This document shows positions 16,413-24,687 of a DNA stretch of 53,171 nucleotides, in pieces. Under the pieces are notes generated by a model that ran no database searches, was not told the DNA's origin, and saw nothing but the letters and a program-made list of their open reading frames with translations. The position numbers and the translations under genes are program-made. How positions within the stretch are numbered: the first letter of the stretch is position 1; each line of letters opens with the position of its first letter. The stretch comes from an uncultured Collinsella sp. (GTDB taxonomy: Bacteria > Actinomycetota > Coriobacteriia > Coriobacteriales > Coriobacteriaceae). The stretch spans positions 1 through 53,171 of the forward strand of contig UROC01000006.1 in NCBI GenBank assembly GCA_900549345.1. Reading direction: 5' to 3'.

Positions 16413-17528
16413 CTAATAGTCGCGGTATCTAAAGTACGCCGCGCAGCTGCCTTCGGAGCTCACCATGCACGGGCCGACGGGGTGCTCGGGCGTGCAGGTG
16501 CGGCCAAACAATGGGCAGTCGCTCGGCGTGATGGCACCGCGCAGCACGTCGCCGCAGCGGCACCCGCGCGGCTCGACCGTCGCCTCAATGGGCACGTCAA
16601 AGCGGGCGCCGGCATCAAAGCGCGCGAGCTCGGGTCGGATGGAAAGACCCGAGTTGGCAATCGGTCCCAGCCCGCGCCACGTGGTGTCGCACGGCTCAAA
16701 CACCTGCTCGACCAGCTGGCGCGCTACGGGATTGCCGTCAGCGTTGACGCCACGGCGGTAGGCGTTGTCGATTGCGGGCCTGTGCTTGACAACCATCTGG
16801 ACCAGCATGCAGATGCCCTGCAAGATATCGACCGGCTCAAACCCGGTGACCACGCCGGGGGTCTCGAACTCATCGACCAAAAACCCGAAGGGTGCCAGGC
16901 CTGTGATGGTAGCGACGTGACCAGGCAGGATAAACCCGTCGATGGTCGTCTCGGGGTCGTTGGAGATCGCACGCAGAGCCGGCGGCGTAGTCTTGTGAGC
17001 ACAGTAGACCGAGAAGTTCTGGAGCCCGCGCGCGTCGGCCTCCAGGATAGCGGCGGCAATGGTGGGCGTTGTGGTCTCAAAGCCGACGCCCATAAAGATG
17101 ACCCGGCGTTCGGGATTTTGCTCGGCAATGTCGAGTGCGTCGAGCGGAGAGTAGACGATGCGGATGTCGCGCCCCGCCGCCTTTTGCGCGGCAAGCGAGG
17201 TGGACGATCCGGGCACGCGCATCATGTCGCCAAAGGTGGTGATGATGGCGCCGTCCATGTTGGAAAGCGCGATTGCGTGATCGATGTCGCGGTTGGCGGT
17301 GACGCAAACGGGGCATCCCGGGCCGCTTAGCAGTTTGAGTCCCGTCGGCATAATGGAGCGAAAGCCATAGCGGCCAATGCTCACGGTATGCGTACCGCAG
17401 ACTTCCATAAGGTTGATGCTGCGGTTGCCGACAAGCTCGTGAATACGATCGATGAGCTCGCGAGCCAGCTTGGGGTCGCGAAATGCCGAAAAGTCGATAC
17501 CGGAGCGAACCGGCTGCGCCGCCGCCAC
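16413..17528 (-). CDS. hypD: Hydrogenase maturation protein HypD
   Basis: 371 residues with a GTG start whose first base is the last base of the hypC stop codon, so translation is likely coupled. HypD is the [4Fe-4S] scaffold that, with HypC, assembles the Fe(CN)2CO unit of [NiFe]-hydrogenase. Visible hallmarks are MEVCGTHT, GPGCPVCV and GVGFETTTPT, with a cysteine-rich C-terminus (GCRCGDVL, DCPLFGRTC, GSCAAYFRY) that binds the cluster. Length is typical of the family. Confidence 0.97.
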   Translation of the reverse strand: MAAAQPVRSGIDFSAFRDPKLARELIDRIHELVGNRSINLMEVCGTHTVSIGRYGFRSIMPTGLKLLSGPGCPVCVTANRDIDHAIALSNMDGAIITTFGDMMRVPGSSTSLAAQKAAGRDIRIVYSPLDALDIAEQNPERRVIFMGVGFETTTPTIAAAILEADARGLQNFSVYCAHKTTPPALRAISNDPETTIDGFILPGHVATITGLAPFGFLVDEFETPGVVTGFEPVDILQGICMLVQMVVKHRPAIDNAYRRGVNADGNPVARQLVEQVFEPCDTTWRGLGPIANSGLSIRPELARFDAGARFDVPIEATVEPRGCRCGDVLRGAITPSDCPLFGRTCTPEHPVGPCMVSSEGSCAAYFRYRDY

Positions 17529-17788
17529 TAGTATGCCTCGGCCGGGTTGGTGGCGAGCTGGTCCTCTTCGGCCAGCTCGGCCATGGTATTGACGAGTTCG
17601 AGTGTCTCTTGGGCTTCCTGCTCGTCGACAATCTGAATGCCAAAGCCGGCATGCACGAGAATATAGTCGCCTACCTGTGCCGTCGGCACGAGGCGCAGCG
17701 AAACGGGGCGCTCGATGCCCATCATGTCGACGGTCGCCTTAAGGTCGTCGTCGCGTTTGACCACTTTACCGGGAACGGCAAGGCACAT
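17528..17788 (-). CDS. hypC: Hydrogenase maturation chaperone HypC
   Basis: 86 residues beginning MCLAVPGKVV, the HypC/HybG signature whose Cys2 binds the iron carried with HypD. AAGGGG precedes the ATG. It is separated from hypF by 131 bp, the largest gap in the operon, which could contain a second promoter. The C-terminal tail from about residue 60 is acidic, as in many HypC proteins. Confidence 0.96.
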   Translation of the reverse strand: MCLAVPGKVVKRDDDLKATVDMMGIERPVSLRLVPTAQVGDYILVHAGFGIQIVDEQEAQETLELVNTMAELAEEDQLATNPAEAY

Positions 17789-17919
17789 AATGTTCCCCTT
17801 TTATACGTTTTGCGCTGGATAGGCGCCTAATTACCCATCAGTTGATGGTAGCGCTCGCGGGAGTCACGAGCAAACGCGTTACACCTGTGAGACGGCGGCG
17901 CGCAGGCTGGCAAAACAGC

Positions 17920-20373
17920 CTATCGCGATGCTGTCTGCGCGAGGCGAGCGCGAGCGATGGCGGCCTGACCGTAGGCGATGCAGCCGTCGTTGACGGGCAC
18001 GGCGTGGGGGACCAAGACGGCAAGACCGGCGTCTTTGAGTTCGTGGGTAAGGAGCTGAAGCAAAAGCCGGTTCATGAACACACCGCCCGAGAGCGCGACG
18101 GTATCGAGGCCTTCGCGCTCACAGATCTCGCGTGCGATGTGGGTCGTAGCGTGCGTAATGGCGATGTGAAACCCGAGGGCGAGCCGGTCGGCCGGCGCGC
18201 CTGCCTCGATTCCATTCAGAAGAGCTTCGATGAGCGGTTGGGGGTCCAAGATGGGGGAGTCGTCGGCAGACGTGAATACGCCTGTATGATTGCCGTCGAG
18301 ACGAACGGGCTTACCGTCAAGCGCGCGCCAGGCGGCGGCTTCGAGTTCTATGGCGGGTTCGCCCTCGTAGGTTGCCTTGTCGCAGATGCCCAGAATCGCT
18401 GCTGCGGCATCAAAGAGACGCCCCATGCTGCTGGTGCGCGGGCTGTTGATGCCGCGCTCGATCATGGTGGCTGTCACGCTGCGCGTTTGCTCGTCGAGGC
18501 TGTCCAAAAGCCGAGCGGCACCCGGGTGCTCGAGCAGGCCGAGCTCACTGAGCAGGGCAAAGGCATTGCGCCGGGCGTCGCGCACGGAGGCCGCCCCGCC
18601 GGGGAGCGCCCAGGTGCGCAGGTGCGCGGCGCGCTCAAAGCCGCCAAGGCTGGCAACAAGAAACTCGCCGCCCCAAATGGTCCCATCGGTGCCGGCGCCG
18701 GTGCCGTCAAAGGCGATGCCGAGGATGCGCGCGTCGGTTGCAAGCTGTCCCGCGGCGATGGCCTCGGCCATTACGCTCGCGATGTGCGCATGATGATGTT
18801 GGACTTCGATAAGCGGCAGATTGTGCTCCCGTGCCTGTTCGCGCGCCCACTGGCTCGACAGATAGCTGGGATGCATGTCGCATGTCAAGGCGGCGGGCGT
18901 CAGATCAAAGAGGTTTTCTAGACGTATGCGGGCGGCGCTCCAGGCATCGAAGGTCGCGCCGTTTTCGACATCGCCGATATGCTGCGACACAAAACAGGTT
19001 GCCTCGCCGTTCGTCCCTTCGCGCGTGAGCGCAATCGTGGCCTTTTGCTGTGGGCCGCAGACGAGCACGCAGGGTGCAGTGCCGTCGAGTGCCGGCAGCG
19101 GCAACGGCCGAGGTGCATATCCGCGAGCGCGGCGCACGGGCATAACGGCGCCGTCGACCAGGCGCACCACGGAGTCGTCGTAGCGCGAGAGGATCGCACG
19201 GTCGTTGCCGAGCAGCGCGTCGGCAATGCCGGCGGCAACGAGGTGTTCCCAGGCAAGGCCGTCATCAGTTTCGATAGGTTCCTCGCTCAGGTTTCCGCTG
19301 GTCATGACCAGCGCGTGCATGTCATGCGACGCGGCAGCTGCAAGCAGCAGATGCTGAAGCGGTGTATAGGGGAGCATGACGCCGAGCTCGGGTAGATCGT
19401 GCGCGACGGATGGCGCGAGTGTAAGGGCATCGGGGGAATCTTCCTCGCCAGCAGCACGCCGGCGCAACAGCACGATGGGGCGGATGCTACCGGTTAGCAA
19501 GCCACGCTCGGCGTCGTCGACATGGCACAGGCGTTCAGTATCGGCAAGGCCGCGCACCATAACGGCAAGCGGCTTGTTGCTGCGGCGCTTGCGACGGCGC
19601 AGCTCGACCACCGCCTGCTCATTGTCGGCGTTGCAGGCCAGATGGAATCCGCCCAGGCCCTTGATGGCGACAATACCGCCGCTGGCCAGCAGTTCGACAC
19701 AGCGGTCAATAATGGCATCGCTGGTTTCGCGCGTGCTGCCGACGGCTGGTGTCACCCCCGAGCCCTCGAGCTCCATGTCGCCCGCCGCCTCGCGCCAGGT
19801 AATATGTGGCCCGCAGTCAAAGCAGGCATCGGGCTGTGCGTGAAAGCGCCGGTCAAGCGGGTCGCCATACTCTGCGGCGCACTTGGGGCACATGGGAAAG
19901 CAATCCATCGACGTGGCCGCTCGGTCATAAGGCAGCGACCGGATGATGGTAAAGCGCGGCCCGCAGTTGGTGCAGTTGATAAAGGGGTAGTGATAGCGTC
20001 GGTCGGCGGGGTCGAACAGCTCGCGCAGGCAGTCGTCACAGGTGGCGATATCGGGGGAGACGAGCGTCGTGTGCATGGTCTGATCCTGCGATGCTACGAT
20101 ACGAAAGGCCTGTTCATCGTCGGTATCCCAAACGTGGGACTCCAGGTCTGCAACAGCGACATGCTCAACGCGGGCCGCGGCCGGCGCGTGCTCCGACAGC
20201 GCGGCGACAAATCCGTCGAGTGCCTCGACCGAAGCATGCGCCTCGATGTGCACGCCATCGCCCGCGTTGAGCACCCAGCCGCAAATACCATGCGCCATAG
20301 CCTCGCGATACACAAATGGCCGCATGCCAACGCCCTGCACAATGCCCGTTACATGGATATGCACATGTCGCAT
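17920..20373 (-). CDS. hypF: Carbamoyltransferase HypF
   Basis: 817 residues from the ATG at 20373, preceded by GAAGGAGGG. HypF makes the thiocarboxamide on HypE from carbamoyl phosphate. Domains in order: acylphosphatase (1-90, VTGIVQGVGMRPFVYR); paired zinc fingers (about 105-185) with CDDC, CTNC, CPKC and CFDC cysteine pairs; YrdC-like domain (about 200-390, GGIVAIKGLGGFHLACNA); Kae1-like domain to the C-terminus (VQHHHAHIASVMAE, ALSGGVFMNRLL). All four parts are intact. It follows nikR by 58 bp on the same strand. Confidence 0.97.
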   Translation of the reverse strand: MRHVHIHVTGIVQGVGMRPFVYREAMAHGICGWVLNAGDGVHIEAHASVEALDGFVAALSEHAPAAARVEHVAVADLESHVWDTDDEQAFRIVASQDQTMHTTLVSPDIATCDDCLRELFDPADRRYHYPFINCTNCGPRFTIIRSLPYDRAATSMDCFPMCPKCAAEYGDPLDRRFHAQPDACFDCGPHITWREAAGDMELEGSGVTPAVGSTRETSDAIIDRCVELLASGGIVAIKGLGGFHLACNADNEQAVVELRRRKRRSNKPLAVMVRGLADTERLCHVDDAERGLLTGSIRPIVLLRRRAAGEEDSPDALTLAPSVAHDLPELGVMLPYTPLQHLLLAAAASHDMHALVMTSGNLSEEPIETDDGLAWEHLVAAGIADALLGNDRAILSRYDDSVVRLVDGAVMPVRRARGYAPRPLPLPALDGTAPCVLVCGPQQKATIALTREGTNGEATCFVSQHIGDVENGATFDAWSAARIRLENLFDLTPAALTCDMHPSYLSSQWAREQAREHNLPLIEVQHHHAHIASVMAEAIAAGQLATDARILGIAFDGTGAGTDGTIWGGEFLVASLGGFERAAHLRTWALPGGAASVRDARRNAFALLSELGLLEHPGAARLLDSLDEQTRSVTATMIERGINSPRTSSMGRLFDAAAAILGICDKATYEGEPAIELEAAAWRALDGKPVRLDGNHTGVFTSADDSPILDPQPLIEALLNGIEAGAPADRLALGFHIAITHATTHIAREICEREGLDTVALSGGVFMNRLLLQLLTHELKDAGLAVLVPHAVPVNDGCIAYGQAAIARARLAQTASR

Positions 20374-20431
20374 GCGACCCTCCTTCGTTGAAACCTGTCC
20401 CTTTTTGGCAGGTGCGCTGCGGGAAATCCCG

Positions 20432-20926
20432 TTACAGCCCCAGGCTCTGCTTGGTGGCGGCGCAGGTGAGTTCGCCGTGCTTAACGCCGCGCAGGCCCAG
20501 CAGGCGGTCGGCCAGCTCGTAGACACGCTCGCCGCGACCCTTGAGCGCCAGAATCTCCAGGCAGTTGTGGTGGTCCAGATGCACGTGCATGGTCGAGACG
20601 ATCTCGTCGGTGTAGTCGTGCTGCACCTCGTCCAGACGGCGCGTCAGATCGCCGGTATGGTGGTCATAGATCATGGTGAGCGAACCGATGACCTGCTCGT
20701 CGGGCGTGCGCATCTGCTCCTTGGCGATCGAGGCGCGAATCAGATCGCGTACGGCCTCGGATCGGTTGGCCACGTCACCGCGGCGCGCGATTTGCTCGTC
20801 AAAGCGGCGCAGCAGGTCGTCGGGCGCGGTGACCGAAAAGCGGACCAGCTCGGAGCTGGAGCCGCTGCAGCGGCAGCTCGCGTCGTCGTCCACACCGTGA
20901 TCGTGCTCGTGCTCGTGCTCGGCCAC
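20432..20926 (-). CDS. nikR: NikR-type nickel-responsive regulator
   Basis: 164 residues with a GTG start one base after the stop of the upstream gene. NikR has an N-terminal ribbon-helix-helix DNA-binding domain (VRFSVTAPDDLLRRFDEQIA, about 28-70) and a C-terminal ACT-like nickel-binding domain. The nickel ligands are present: the first histidine in MIYDHHTGDL, the two histidines of MHVHLDHHNC and its cysteine. An unusual His/Glu/Asp-rich leader (HEHEHDHG) and a CRC cysteine pair precede the RHH domain and could bind extra metal. Being co-transcribed with hyp genes suggests nickel level controls hydrogenase maturation. The hyp linkage is seen; the regulon is inference. Confidence 0.93.
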   Translation of the reverse strand: MAEHEHEHDHGVDDDASCRCSGSSSELVRFSVTAPDDLLRRFDEQIARRGDVANRSEAVRDLIRASIAKEQMRTPDEQVIGSLTMIYDHHTGDLTRRLDEVQHDYTDEIVSTMHVHLDHHNCLEILALKGRGERVYELADRLLGLRGVKHGELTCAATKQSLGL

Positions 20927-20927
20927 G

Positions 20928-21176
20928 TTACACCAGCTTCACGGAGCCGACGGAGTTGTGATCTGCCTCGATGGCCTCCTCGTAGCCCTCGAGCGCATCG
21001 TGCGCCTCGTGCAGCGCAGACATGGCGGCCTCGAGTTTGGCGCCAATACGCTCCATGTCAAAGTTCTCGGTCGCATGCAGCAGCTGATGGCTCCACTCGT
21101 GAGCGAGCTCAATGGTGTCGTCGACCTGCTTGACGCTCATGGCAAGCTGGCTCATGTTCATTCCGACGTCATGCAT
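20928..21176 (-). CDS. 82-residue helical protein at the head of the nikR-hyp operon
   Basis: 82 residues; AAAGGAG lies seven bases before the ATG, so translation is well supported. The sequence is almost wholly predicted helix with several His and Met residues (MHDVGMNMSQLAMSV, LAHEWSHQLLHATENF). I do not recognise the family. Its stop codon is one base from the nikR start, which points to coupled expression and a role linked to nickel or hydrogenase maturation, such as a partner of NikR or a metal-handling protein. That link rests only on context. Confidence 0.75.
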   Translation of the reverse strand: MHDVGMNMSQLAMSVKQVDDTIELAHEWSHQLLHATENFDMERIGAKLEAAMSALHEAHDALEGYEEAIEADHNSVGSVKLV

Positions 21177-21253
21177 GGGGAGTCTCCTTTTGTACGGGGC
21201 AATATGGTGGTTCAGATTCTACTACGCCCGCCTTGGGCGCCGTCGCATAAGAA

Positions 21254-21286
21254 AACGGGTGCGAGTCCGTCTGACCCGCACCCGTT
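21254..21286 (-). terminator. Terminator of trxA
   Basis: A 10-bp perfect stem (aacgggtgcg / cgcacccgtt) is followed on the minus strand by a TTTTCTT run, downstream of trxA and upstream of the orf82 operon. Confidence 0.8.
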
Positions 21287-21397
21287 CACTGGGGGCTGTT
21301 TGTGTCTACCATACTATCCGTGGTCGCGTGCCTTGCGTTTGGCACTCCGGCGAGCGGTGCGAAACCGCTCATGGACGGCAGACAAGTAACAAGCGTA

Positions 21398-21718
21398 TTA
21401 CAGATGTTTCTCCAGCAGTGCTTGAAGTCTTGCCTTGGGTAAGGCGCCGACCGAGCGGTCGACCTCCTCGCCGTTCTTAAAGACGATTAGCGTGGGGATG
21501 CTCATGACGCCAAACTTCATGGCCAGGTCCTGGTTGTCGTCGACGTTGCACTTGGCCACAGCCAGCTTGCCGGCCAGCTCGTCGGCAACCTCGTCTACGA
21601 TGGGCGAGAGCGAGCGGCAGGGGCCGCACCACGGGGCCCAAAAATCAACCAGTACGGGCAGGCTATCGTTGACGACAGCGTCGAAGTTCTCGGGGGTAAT
21701 CTGCTTAATGTCAGCCAT
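21398..21718 (-). CDS. trxA: Thioredoxin
   Basis: 106 residues from the ATG at 21718 (GGAGGTC upstream). It is the general disulfide reductase: FWAPWCGPC with redox cysteines C31 and C34, the cis-proline in MSIPTLIVF and the C-terminal GALPKARLQ helix are all in place. Length is that of classical Trx1. It is monocistronic with its own terminator and divergent from the following gene. No thioredoxin reductase is nearby. Confidence 0.97.
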   Translation of the reverse strand: MADIKQITPENFDAVVNDSLPVLVDFWAPWCGPCRSLSPIVDEVADELAGKLAVAKCNVDDNQDLAMKFGVMSIPTLIVFKNGEEVDRSVGALPKARLQALLEKHL

Positions 21719-21820
21719 GGTGACCTCCATAATGCGACGCGGCTCAGCCGCGTAAAAATCAGTACGACCGTGCTTATACCCAGCGGCTCGCAAAGCAACC
21801 ACTCGCGGGCGGCTCTTTTA

Positions 21821-21826
21821 TATAAT
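21821..21826 (+). promoter_or_regulatory. Predicted -10 box for the gene at 21855
   Basis: A perfect TATAAT lies 28 bp before the ATG. No good -35 box is visible at normal spacing, so an activator or extended element may be needed. Confidence 0.45.
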
Positions 21827-21854
21827 GGTGGGCACGCAAACGATTGGAGAGCGC

Positions 21855-22430
21855 ATGCCCACGTCACAAAGCCAGAAAAAAGAAGCTATCGCTCGGGCGA
21901 CCGAGCAGGAGCTCGCGTCGCTTGCAGATCGCGGTGTGCGTATCGCGGGCAACGCGTGCTCGCCGATTGTGCTGGTCAAAGGCGATTTGGATGAAGCCGA
22001 GTGCTTGGGCGGCGAGCTGGCCGCCGGCGCGGATGGCGCCGCGTTGCGCAAGGCGCTCGGCGCCATCGGATATGCCCCCGAGGATTTTTGCGTGCTGGCA
22101 AGCGTCGCCGGCGCGGGCGACGGAGCGGTCGCGGCGGGCGATGCCCTGACGTGTGACCTGTTCCGCGAGGCGCTGGAGACCTTGGACCCCGAGGCGGTGC
22201 TGCTGCTGGACAACAGTGCGGCCGATGTCATGCGCGAGACCTATGCCGATATGCTTGTGGCGATTGATGACTTTGACACCGCCATGCTCAAGCCCGGCCT
22301 GGTCGCCCATGTGCAGGGGCGCCGCGTGCTGGCGCTCGACGGTTTTGAGGCGGCGCTCACCGACAAGGCCGCCAAGCAGCGCATGTGGGCCTACATTAAG
22401 CAGCTGACCCCGGCGGCTGCACCGCTGTAG
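21855..22430 (+). CDS. Unknown protein, faintly uracil-DNA-glycosylase-fold-like
   Basis: 191 residues from the ATG at 21855, with GGAGA upstream. I do not recognise a family. The order of segments (GNACSPIVLVKGDLDEAECL, then ALRKALGAIGYAPEDFCVLAS, then ALETLDPEAVLLLDNSAADVMRE) recalls uracil-DNA-glycosylase-like proteins, in which a precursor segment and a central helix precede a strand of the type PKVIVALG. The catalytic motifs of that family are not evident, so it may be a degenerate or merely similar fold. There is no signal peptide or membrane segment. It is divergent from thioredoxin and ends 18 bp from the convergent kinase gene. Confidence 0.8.
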   Translation: MPTSQSQKKEAIARATEQELASLADRGVRIAGNACSPIVLVKGDLDEAECLGGELAAGADGAALRKALGAIGYAPEDFCVLASVAGAGDGAVAAGDALTCDLFREALETLDPEAVLLLDNSAADVMRETYADMLVAIDDFDTAMLKPGLVAHVQGRRVLALDGFEAALTDKAAKQRMWAYIKQLTPAAAPL

Positions 22431-22448
22431 CGAGGCTGGCGGCGGCCC

Positions 22449-23726
22449 CTACATCACGGCGCGCAGCTCAAACCGGTCGCCGTTAATGCGGAACTGGCAG
22501 TTGCCGTTCATGCGCTCGACGGCAAGCTTAATGCTCTTGGTGCCAAAGCCGTGCCCAGTGTGCTGAGCCACGGGCATGCCGTCGACCATGTGCGGCGCAC
22601 GGCCAAACGTGTTGGAAACCAGCAATAGAAGCTGACCGTCTTCGTAGCGAAGGTCCAGGTCGACAAACCGCTCGCCTTCGGGGGCGGCGCTCGCCGCGGC
22701 GATGGCATTGTCCAGGGCGTTCGATACCACACTGAATAGATCGACATCGCCCACGTGGACGGTTTCGGGCACGGCGGCGCGCAGGTCGGCGGTGATGCCG
22801 TGCGCGTTGATGTCCGCGGAAAGCGACGAGAGCGCAATGTTGACCGTTTCGTTGGCGCAGTAGCGGCGCACGGCGGTGCGGTCGTTGGTCTCGCAGAGCG
22901 CGTCGATGCGCTCGAGTGCCTCATCGGTGTGACCCTCTTCGATTAGGGCCGCTAGACCGCGCAGGTAGTGGCGCATGTCGTGACGGAGAACCGAGAGCTC
23001 GCGTCCGGACTGGCGCCAGGCTTCGAGCTCTTTGATGGCCGCGTTGTCGCGGGTCGCGAGCATCCAGCGCTCGCGCTCGGCGATTTCCTTTGCTTCGTAT
23101 TCGCGAAGGTAGACGGCAAGAAACATAAGGTAGAAGGCGCAGAGAGCGAACGCCAAAAACTCAACGGTTACCACCGAGCCCGAGTGGAAGAGCGTGGTAT
23201 AGACGTTGGTGGCGTAGTCGAAGATGTAGTAGACGAGCGGCAGGATGAGCAGAATTTCCAGCTCGGTGGGGCTTTTGATCGCCAGGCGGGGGCCAATGTC
23301 GCTTGCCCAATGCAATAAGACGGCAAAGGCGCCGAGCGTGGTGATGATGCGCGCCGCGTAGTACGCGACCTGCGAATCGGTGGCGGCGAATGCGGCGATG
23401 CCCATCCAGTTGCTAAACTGGCAGCTCAGGTAGGCACTGGTAACGCCCAGGATGGCGAGCAGCGGACTTAGGCGATAGCGTACGCACAGGTAGACGACAA
23501 GCGGCAGATGCACGACGAGTGGATAGGCCTGTCGGGCGAAAAGCTCGCCGCCGACGGCATTGGCGAGGCCGAATGCACATCCGGTTACGGCGCCGACCCC
23601 CACCAGTTCGAGCGAATGGCGGCCGTTGATCTCGACACCGCACAGAGCCGCCGAGGCAAAGACGCCAAAGAGCAACGTCGTCGCATGGTGGATTGCCCAA
23701 AGTACCAGTTCTGCCGAGGAAAGCAT
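22449..23726 (-). CDS. Membrane sensor histidine kinase, AgrC/GHKL type
   Basis: 425 residues; the ATG overlaps the response-regulator stop by one base (TGATG) and has GGGAG upstream. Residues 1 to about 200 contain around six hydrophobic membrane segments. The dimerisation box is SVLRHDMRHYLRG with the phosphoacceptor histidine near residue 249, followed by a GHKL ATPase: N-box SNALDNAIAAA and G-box GHGFGTKSI. This layout is that of HPK10 kinases which sense peptides or envelope signals and pair with LytTR regulators, as here. The ligand is unknown, and no autoinducer-peptide gene is visible next to it. Confidence 0.93.
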   Translation of the reverse strand: MLSSAELVLWAIHHATTLLFGVFASAALCGVEINGRHSLELVGVGAVTGCAFGLANAVGGELFARQAYPLVVHLPLVVYLCVRYRLSPLLAILGVTSAYLSCQFSNWMGIAAFAATDSQVAYYAARIITTLGAFAVLLHWASDIGPRLAIKSPTELEILLILPLVYYIFDYATNVYTTLFHSGSVVTVEFLAFALCAFYLMFLAVYLREYEAKEIAERERWMLATRDNAAIKELEAWRQSGRELSVLRHDMRHYLRGLAALIEEGHTDEALERIDALCETNDRTAVRRYCANETVNIALSSLSADINAHGITADLRAAVPETVHVGDVDLFSVVSNALDNAIAAASAAPEGERFVDLDLRYEDGQLLLLVSNTFGRAPHMVDGMPVAQHTGHGFGTKSIKLAVERMNGNCQFRINGDRFELRAVM

Positions 23727-24448
23727 CAGCGTCTCCCGCCCTCGAACCGCACCGCAAAGTAGGCGTCTTGGAATCCCTGCTTGCAGCTGCGCGCGAGCGG
23801 TATGCACGCGCCCGAGCGCATGACGATTTCCGTGCGGTTAAAGTGGTCGATGTTGCGCAGATTGACCTGGTAACTGCGGTGGCACTTAAAGAAGGTCGCG
23901 TTTTGGGCCAGTCGGTCCTCGATGCTGCGGAACGGCTCGAGCGCCTCGATATCGCGGCCATCGCGCAGGTGGAAGATCACGTGCTTGTTGCGAGCCTCGG
24001 CATATTCGATATCGGATAGGCGCAGGGCATGGTAGCCAAAGGACGTCTTGATGACGAGCTCGTCGGTCGCTGCCGGACGCAGGCTCGACAGCTCGTCGAG
24101 CAATTGCGCCACGCGCTCGTAGGTCACGGGTTTGAGCAGGTAGTCGAAGGCGCGGACTTCGTAGGACTCAAGCGCGAACTCGGGCGATGAGGTGAGGAAC
24201 ACCAGGCGCACGGCGGTATCGGATTGGCGCAGCTCGCGGGCGGTGTCCATGCCGTTGACGAGCGGCATGATCATGTCGAGCATGATAATGTCGGCGCGCG
24301 ATGCGGCATGGCGTGCCAGCAGGTCTTCGCCGCGCGTAACGAGTGCAACATCGACCGCCGTACCCGTCTCGGCCGACCAGCGGTTGATCATGCGGTGCAG
24401 GTTATCTAGAAAGGCGACGTCGTCGTCGCAGGCGATGATTTTGAGCAT
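23726..24448 (-). CDS. LytTR-family response regulator
   Basis: 240 residues. The receiver domain (1-120) has acidic residues D8 and D9 and the phosphorylated aspartate D58 in IIMLDMIMP, plus LTSSPEFALESYEV and the switch lysine region FDYLLKPV. The LytTR DNA-binding domain (about 135-235) is recognised from EYAEARNKHVIFHLRDG and FFKCHRSYQVNLRNIDHF. It is the first gene of a two-gene unit with the kinase and is divergent from the giant surface-protein gene, the obvious candidate target. LytTR regulators typically control virulence, bacteriocin or surface-protein genes; direct control here is inference. Confidence 0.95.
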   Translation of the reverse strand: MLKIIACDDDVAFLDNLHRMINRWSAETGTAVDVALVTRGEDLLARHAASRADIIMLDMIMPLVNGMDTARELRQSDTAVRLVFLTSSPEFALESYEVRAFDYLLKPVTYERVAQLLDELSSLRPAATDELVIKTSFGYHALRLSDIEYAEARNKHVIFHLRDGRDIEALEPFRSIEDRLAQNATFFKCHRSYQVNLRNIDHFNRTEIVMRSGACIPLARSCKQGFQDAYFAVRFEGGRR

Positions 24449-24687
24449 ATTGGGCCCCCTTAGTACCTCGATTTTGCCACATCGTGCACGCGCCACTCGC
24501 GGGGGTGCGTTCCATTTGCGCCCCACGGTACGCAACTCGCGCCGAGCGGCGGGGTGTCAAAACATGCGGTTGCACAATGCCAGGTGGATATATATGTCAA
24601 TTTGAGCTGGCGGCTGGCGAGGGACCATGCCGGCCGCGCCAAGCGATATCGGACATCGCGAAAGCATAGGGGTAAGGGAGCTGAACG

